Part shown: positions 40,451-43,414 of the stretch, piece by piece
How positions within the stretch are numbered: position 1 is the stretch's first letter
Layout: each line of letters starts with the position of its first letter
Assembly: GCF_015356825.1 (NCBI RefSeq)
Contig: NZ_JAACYW010000072.1
Span: 1 to 43,414, forward strand
Source of the DNA: Catenulispora rubra
GTDB taxonomy: Bacteria; Actinomycetota; Actinomycetes; Streptomycetales; Catenulisporaceae
Reading direction: 5' to 3'
Length of the DNA: 43,414 nucleotides
The notes under the pieces: model-generated
What the model saw: only the letters and a program-made list of their open reading frames with translations
Database searches by the model: none
What the model was told of the DNA's origin: nothing
Made by a program: the position numbers and the translations under genes

Positions 40451-41623
40451 ATGACCGCGACCACAGCAGGTGGCACCGACAGCACCGGCACCGCGCAGGC
40501 GGCTGGCGGGCCGGCCGGATCCCGGCTGGCCCGGATCCGGGCCAGCCTGACCCCCGCCGAGTGGGGGCGGGTCGGGGGCATGTTCGGGTTCATCGCGCTG
40601 CTGCACGTCGTCGGCTGGGGGATCCTGGCGGTGATCGTCGTGCCGGGCCACTACAAGCTGCAGGGCGGCCTGTTCGGCTTCGGCACCGGCCTGACCGCGT
40701 ACACGCTGGGCATGCGGCACGCCTTCGACGCCGACCACATCGCGGCCATCGACAACACCACCCGCAAGCTGATGGCCGAGGGCAAGCGGCCGCTGTCGGT
40801 CGGCTTCTGGTTCTCCCTGGGGCACTCCACGATCGTGGTCGCGCTGACCCTGCTGCTCGGCCTGGGCCTGAAGGGCCTGGGCGTACAGCTGACCGACGAC
40901 AAGTCCGGACTGCACAACTTCGGCGGCCTGGTCGGGACCACGGTCTCCGGCACGTTCCTGTATCTGATCGCGATCATCAACCTGGTGGTGCTGGTCGGGA
41001 TCCTGAAGGTGTTCCGGCAGATGCGGCGCGGGGAGTTCGACGAGGCCACGCTCGAGGAGCACCTGAACAACCGCGGCCTGATGAACCGGTTCCTGGGCAA
41101 GGCGATGAAGGCGGTGAACAAGCCCTGGCAGATCTACCCGGTCGGCGTGCTGTTCGGCCTCGGCTTCGACACCGTGACCGAGGTCGGGCTGCTGGTCCTG
41201 GCCGGCACCTCGGTGGCCTCCGGGCTGCCCTGGTACGCGGTGATGTGCCTGCCGATCCTGTTCGCCGCCGGCATGTCGCTGCTGGACACCATCGACGGCT
41301 CGTTCATGAACTTCGCCTACGGCTGGGCCTTCTCCAAGCCGGTGCGCAAGGTCTTCTACAACATCACGATCACCGGTCTGTCTGTAGCCGTGGCGCTGAT
41401 CGTCGGCACCATCGAGCTGCTGAGCATCCTGCAGGACAAGCTGAACCTGACCGGCGGCTTCTGGGACTGGGTGGCGCACCTCGACCTGAACAGCATCGGC
41501 TTCGCCATCGTGGGCATGTTCCTGGTGGTCTGGCTGGCGGCCGTGGCCGTGTGGAAGTTCGGCCGCATCGAGCAGAAGTGGACCGCGTCCCTGCCGGTGG
41601 CCGAGAAAGTTACCGACCAGTAG
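40451..41623 (+). CDS. NiCoT-family nickel/cobalt permease
   Basis: A permease of 390 residues of the HoxN/HupN/NixA family, which brings Ni2+ or Co2+ across the membrane at high affinity. The signature RHAFDADHIAAIDN lies at 89-102, and the further family motifs SLGHSTIVV, LGFDTVTEVGLL and the MSLLDTIDGSFMNFAYGWAF segment are all present, spread over about eight transmembrane helices. ATG 40451 is chosen over an in-frame start at 40340, because that longer frame would begin inside the promoter. A matching Nur-type operator suggests repression when nickel is ample. Confidence 0.92.
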   Translation: MTATTAGGTDSTGTAQAAGGPAGSRLARIRASLTPAEWGRVGGMFGFIALLHVVGWGILAVIVVPGHYKLQGGLFGFGTGLTAYTLGMRHAFDADHIAAIDNTTRKLMAEGKRPLSVGFWFSLGHSTIVVALTLLLGLGLKGLGVQLTDDKSGLHNFGGLVGTTVSGTFLYLIAIINLVVLVGILKVFRQMRRGEFDEATLEEHLNNRGLMNRFLGKAMKAVNKPWQIYPVGVLFGLGFDTVTEVGLLVLAGTSVASGLPWYAVMCLPILFAAGMSLLDTIDGSFMNFAYGWAFSKPVRKVFYNITITGLSVAVALIVGTIELLSILQDKLNLTGGFWDWVAHLDLNSIGFAIVGMFLVVWLAAVAVWKFGRIEQKWTASLPVAEKVTDQ

Positions 41624-41626
41624 GAT
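41621..41626 (+). promoter_or_regulatory. -10 box TAGGAT built on the permease stop codon
   Basis: TAGGAT includes the permease stop TAG (41621-41623) and ends six bases before ATG 41633. No Shine-Dalgarno sequence is seen. It may give the thioesterase a leaderless transcript of its own besides read-through from the permease. Confidence 0.35.
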
Positions 41627-41632
41627 CATGGC

Positions 41633-42097
41633 ATGACCGCAGCAGAGCAAGAGCCTTTCGACGTCGGCGCCTTCCTGACGGCCGCCGTCCCCATGGTCGG
41701 CACGCTGGCGCTGGAGTACGTCCAGACCTCGCCGGAGCGCGCCGTGCTGAAGTTCCGGGACCAGCCGGAGTACCGGAACCACATCGGCGGGCCGCACGCC
41801 GGCGCGATGTTCACGCTGGCCGAATCCGCCTCCGGCGCGATCGTCACCGCCGCGTTCGGCCACCTCATGGCTGAAGCCACCCCCCTGCCCACCACCGCCA
41901 CCATCGATTTCAAGAAGGTCGCGCGAGGCGACGTCACGGCCACAGCAACGCTCGGCCGCCCCGTGGACGACATCATCGCCGAGCTCAAGGGCGGTACCCG
42001 CCCCGAGTTCCCGATCCATGTCGCCATCCAGCGCGACGTCGACGACGCCGTGACTGGCGAGATGACCATCATCTGGACCCTGCGGCCCAACAACTGA
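41633..42097 (+). CDS. DUF4442/hot-dog thioesterase-like protein
   Basis: A protein of 154 residues with the hot-dog fold of PaaI-like and DUF4442 proteins: LEYVQTSPERAVLKFRDQPEYRNHIGGPHAGAMFTLAESASG, where the HIGGPHAGAM turn leads into the central helix, then PTTATIDFKKVARGDVTATATL as edge strands. It probably hydrolyses or binds a CoA or ACP thioester. It begins nine bases after the permease gene, but no functional link to nickel is obvious. Confidence 0.82.
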   Translation: MTAAEQEPFDVGAFLTAAVPMVGTLALEYVQTSPERAVLKFRDQPEYRNHIGGPHAGAMFTLAESASGAIVTAAFGHLMAEATPLPTTATIDFKKVARGDVTATATLGRPVDDIIAELKGGTRPEFPIHVAIQRDVDDAVTGEMTIIWTLRPNN

Positions 42098-42184
42098 ACC
42101 CCACCCACCGACGGCGCACGCGCTATCGGCCCCTGCTTATAGAACGTCGAGAACCCCGAAAAGGTTGCCATTCCGCGGTATGCA
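42098..42184. other. Spacer with no recognised element
   Basis: A short stretch between the DUF4442 gene and the shared terminator. Nothing beyond base composition is seen. Confidence 0.3.
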
Positions 42185-42215
42185 GGCCCGCCGGAGGATC
42201 TTCCCCCGGCGGGCC
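42185..42215. terminator. Bidirectional terminator between thioesterase genes
   Basis: GGCCCGCCGG and CCGGCGGGCC are perfect 10-base arms with an 11-base loop. It lies between convergent genes ending at 42097 and 42318 and can serve both. Confidence 0.75.
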
Positions 42216-42292
42216 CGTCGCTGTTCAGGGAGCTGATTCAGTGTCAGGAGATGCCGCCGTGAGGTCGTGCCCGGGTCCGCGTCGGATGCCCG

Positions 42293-42340
42293 GTCACGAC
42301 ACGCACAGCACCGACCGTCACGACACGCACAGCACCGACC
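42293..42340. repeat. Perfect 24-bp tandem duplication at a gene end
   Basis: Two identical 24-base units (42293-42316 and 42317-42340). The right unit encodes the last residues GSVLCVS and the stop of the hot-dog thioesterase on the minus strand; the left unit is a spare copy beyond the stop. A slip or unequal exchange has copied the gene end including its stop codon. Confidence 0.92.
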
Positions 42341-42731
42341 CCTGGGCTATCGCGCTGAGCACCCGTGCGCCGTCCTCCGCCACGGCGTACAGGTCGCACC
42401 GGCACACGGCCTGGCGGCGTCCGGTGTAGGTGACCTCGGCTTCGGCCAGCAGCGTCACCCCGGACGCCGGTCGGACGTAGCTGATCGTGACGCCGCTGGT
42501 GAGCACGTCCGGGCCGAGCGTCGTGCCGGCCGCGAAGGTGATGGCGTTGTCCGCCGCGTAGGCGAGCACGCCGCCGTGGACGAACCCGTTTTGCTGCTTG
42601 AGGTTCTCGCGGATGGGGACCGCCAAAATCGCGCGCCCCTTCTCGAAGACCTCCACGCGCGCCCCGAGGAGGACGCTGAACGGCTGTGCCGCAAGGACCA
42701 TGCGCGCCGTTTCGATGTCGAGGGTGACCAT
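42318..42731 (-). CDS. PaaI-family hot-dog thioesterase
   Basis: A thioesterase of 137 residues. The PaaI turn NLKQQNGFVHGGVLAYAADNAITFA is clear, with the HGG before the central helix and Asp in AADNA as candidate active-site residue, followed by TSGVTISYVRPASGVTLLAEAEVTYTGRR, the paired edge strands. It probably releases aryl- or acyl-CoA. It is divergent from a TetR-type gene whose product may repress it. Confidence 0.88.
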   Translation of the reverse strand: MVTLDIETARMVLAAQPFSVLLGARVEVFEKGRAILAVPIRENLKQQNGFVHGGVLAYAADNAITFAAGTTLGPDVLTSGVTISYVRPASGVTLLAEAEVTYTGRRQAVCRCDLYAVAEDGARVLSAIAQGSVLCVS

Positions 42732-42788
42732 GGAGGTCCATTGAGCGGATCGCAGGGCCCGGCGTCAAATCGGGGCCGGGGACCGCTC

Positions 42789-42820
42789 CCCGTGGCCGGG
42801 AGGCGCGAAAGCGCCACGGG
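42789..42820. promoter_or_regulatory. Dyad in the thioesterase/TetR divergent region
   Basis: CCCGTGG and CCACGGG are inverted over 18 bases, and nested inside is GGCGC-GAAA-GCGCC, a short stem with a GNRA-type loop. The position between divergent genes suits a TetR operator; an RNA hairpin is also possible. Confidence 0.45.
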
Positions 42821-42825
42821 TACCG

Positions 42826-42831
42826 TAGATT
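42826..42831 (+). promoter_or_regulatory. -10 box TAGATT of the TetR-type gene
   Basis: TAGATT ends six bases before GTG 42838 and no ribosome binding site is present, fitting a leaderless transcript. Confidence 0.45.
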
Positions 42832-42837
42832 CCTGCC

Positions 42838-43414
42838 GTGGACCCCGACACCCTGCCCGCTCCCCTGCCCCGCGGCAACCACGGCCTGAGCCGCGAGGAC
42901 GTCAGCGCGGCACAACGCGGGCGGCTGCTGAACGGGATGCTGGAGGTCGTGGCGGAGGGCGGCTACGCCGCGGCCACGGTCGGCGCGGTGCTGTCCCGGG
43001 CGCACATCTCCCGCCAGACCTTCTACGAGCACTTCACCGACAAACAGGACTGCTTCCTGGCGGCGTTCGACCGCTCCGCGGACAACTTCGCCCGCCTGAT
43101 CGAGAAGTCCCTCGGCTCCCCCGGCGACCCGGCCCTGGTCCGCCTGGACCGGATCATGGAGGCCTACCTCGGCGCCCTGGCGGGAAACCCGACCAACGCC
43201 CGGGTCTTCATGATCGAGATCTACGCCGCCGGCTACCCCGCCGTCACCCGCCGCCTGGCCCGCGCCGAGGCATTCGCGATGAACCTGGCGCAGGCCGTCA
43301 CGATCGGCCGACGCTGGCGCGGCGGCCTGGACCCGCTGTTCGTGGCGCGGGCCGTGACCGGGGCGGTCAGCGGGCTGGTGACGGAGCGGATCAACGCTGG
43401 GGAGGTTGCGGCGC
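42838..43414 (+). CDS. TetR/AcrR-family regulator (3' end cut)
   Basis: The first 192 codons of a one-component repressor, open to the window end. The helix-turn-helix lies near residues 40-70 (YAAATVGAVLSRAHISRQTFYEHFTDKQDCFLAAFD), a standard TetR N-terminus. The ligand-binding helices follow (VRLDRIMEAYLGALAGNPTNARVFMIEIYAAG). The GTG start is preceded by a TAGATT box with no ribosome binding site. It is divergent from the PaaI-type thioesterase with a dyad between them, so it probably controls that gene and itself. Confidence 0.85.
   Translation, partial: MDPDTLPAPLPRGNHGLSREDVSAAQRGRLLNGMLEVVAEGGYAAATVGAVLSRAHISRQTFYEHFTDKQDCFLAAFDRSADNFARLIEKSLGSPGDPALVRLDRIMEAYLGALAGNPTNARVFMIEIYAAGYPAVTRRLARAEAFAMNLAQAVTIGRRWRGGLDPLFVARAVTGAVSGLVTERINAGEVAA

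Overview
This is a very GC-rich window with frequent GTG/TTG starts, a conservon-type signalling cluster, an AfsR-like NB-ARC regulator, a DUF6421 gene and a CsoR regulator. Together these point to a filamentous actinomycete; the order Catenulisporales or a Streptomyces relative is my guess and is not proven by the sequence. I read 33 protein-coding loci and one gene split by a frameshift. The first and last genes are cut by the window ends. I saw no tRNA, rRNA, CRISPR array or transposase.

Layout. 1-5.2 kb: end of a membrane protein, a secreted alginate-lyase-family enzyme, an alpha/beta hydrolase divergent from its likely HxlR regulator, and a DrrA/DrrB-type drug ABC exporter whose gene junction is filled with an 18-bp tandem repeat. 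5.2-15.2 kb: an HTH/NB-ARC/TPR regulator, a module of DUF6421 protein, short-chain dehydrogenase and threonine aldolase, a quinone-oxidoreductase/GlxA-regulator divergent pair, and a DUF4037 gene broken by a one-base frameshift. 15.3-18.8 kb: a heterodimeric ABC exporter in which the two ATPase domains carry complementary defects. 19.0-23.9 kb: a conservon-like operon (NIT histidine kinase, roadblock protein, small GTPase) without the usual DUF742 gene and ending in a periplasmic-binding lipoprotein. 23.9-24.65 kb: a gene-free stretch holding a 160-bp nested inverted repeat. 24.65-27.6 kb: an FAD monooxygenase and a secreted glycoside hydrolase.

27.8-33.8 kb: the most unusual part. A 360-residue protein of unknown type overlaps by four bases the start of a 1110-residue TPR-CHAT (caspase-like) protease, followed by a membrane protein. 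The architecture suggests a regulated proteolytic response, possibly a conflict or cell-death system, in which the partner is a substrate, sensor or effector. That role is inference. 33.8-43.4 kb: mostly housekeeping and metal genes: a KAS III enzyme, a cysteine-less DsbA-like/TPR fusion, a SIMPL protein, CsoR with its operator, peptide deformylase, a class A penicillin-binding protein, a nickel/cobalt permease behind a sequence matching a Nur box, two hot-dog thioesterases and a TetR regulator.

Regulatory DNA is readable at many junctions: strong hairpin terminators between convergent genes, palindromic operators next to HxlR, CsoR and the nickel permease, and at least six genes whose start codon lies 6-7 nt after a TANNNT -10 box, which suggests leaderless transcripts.
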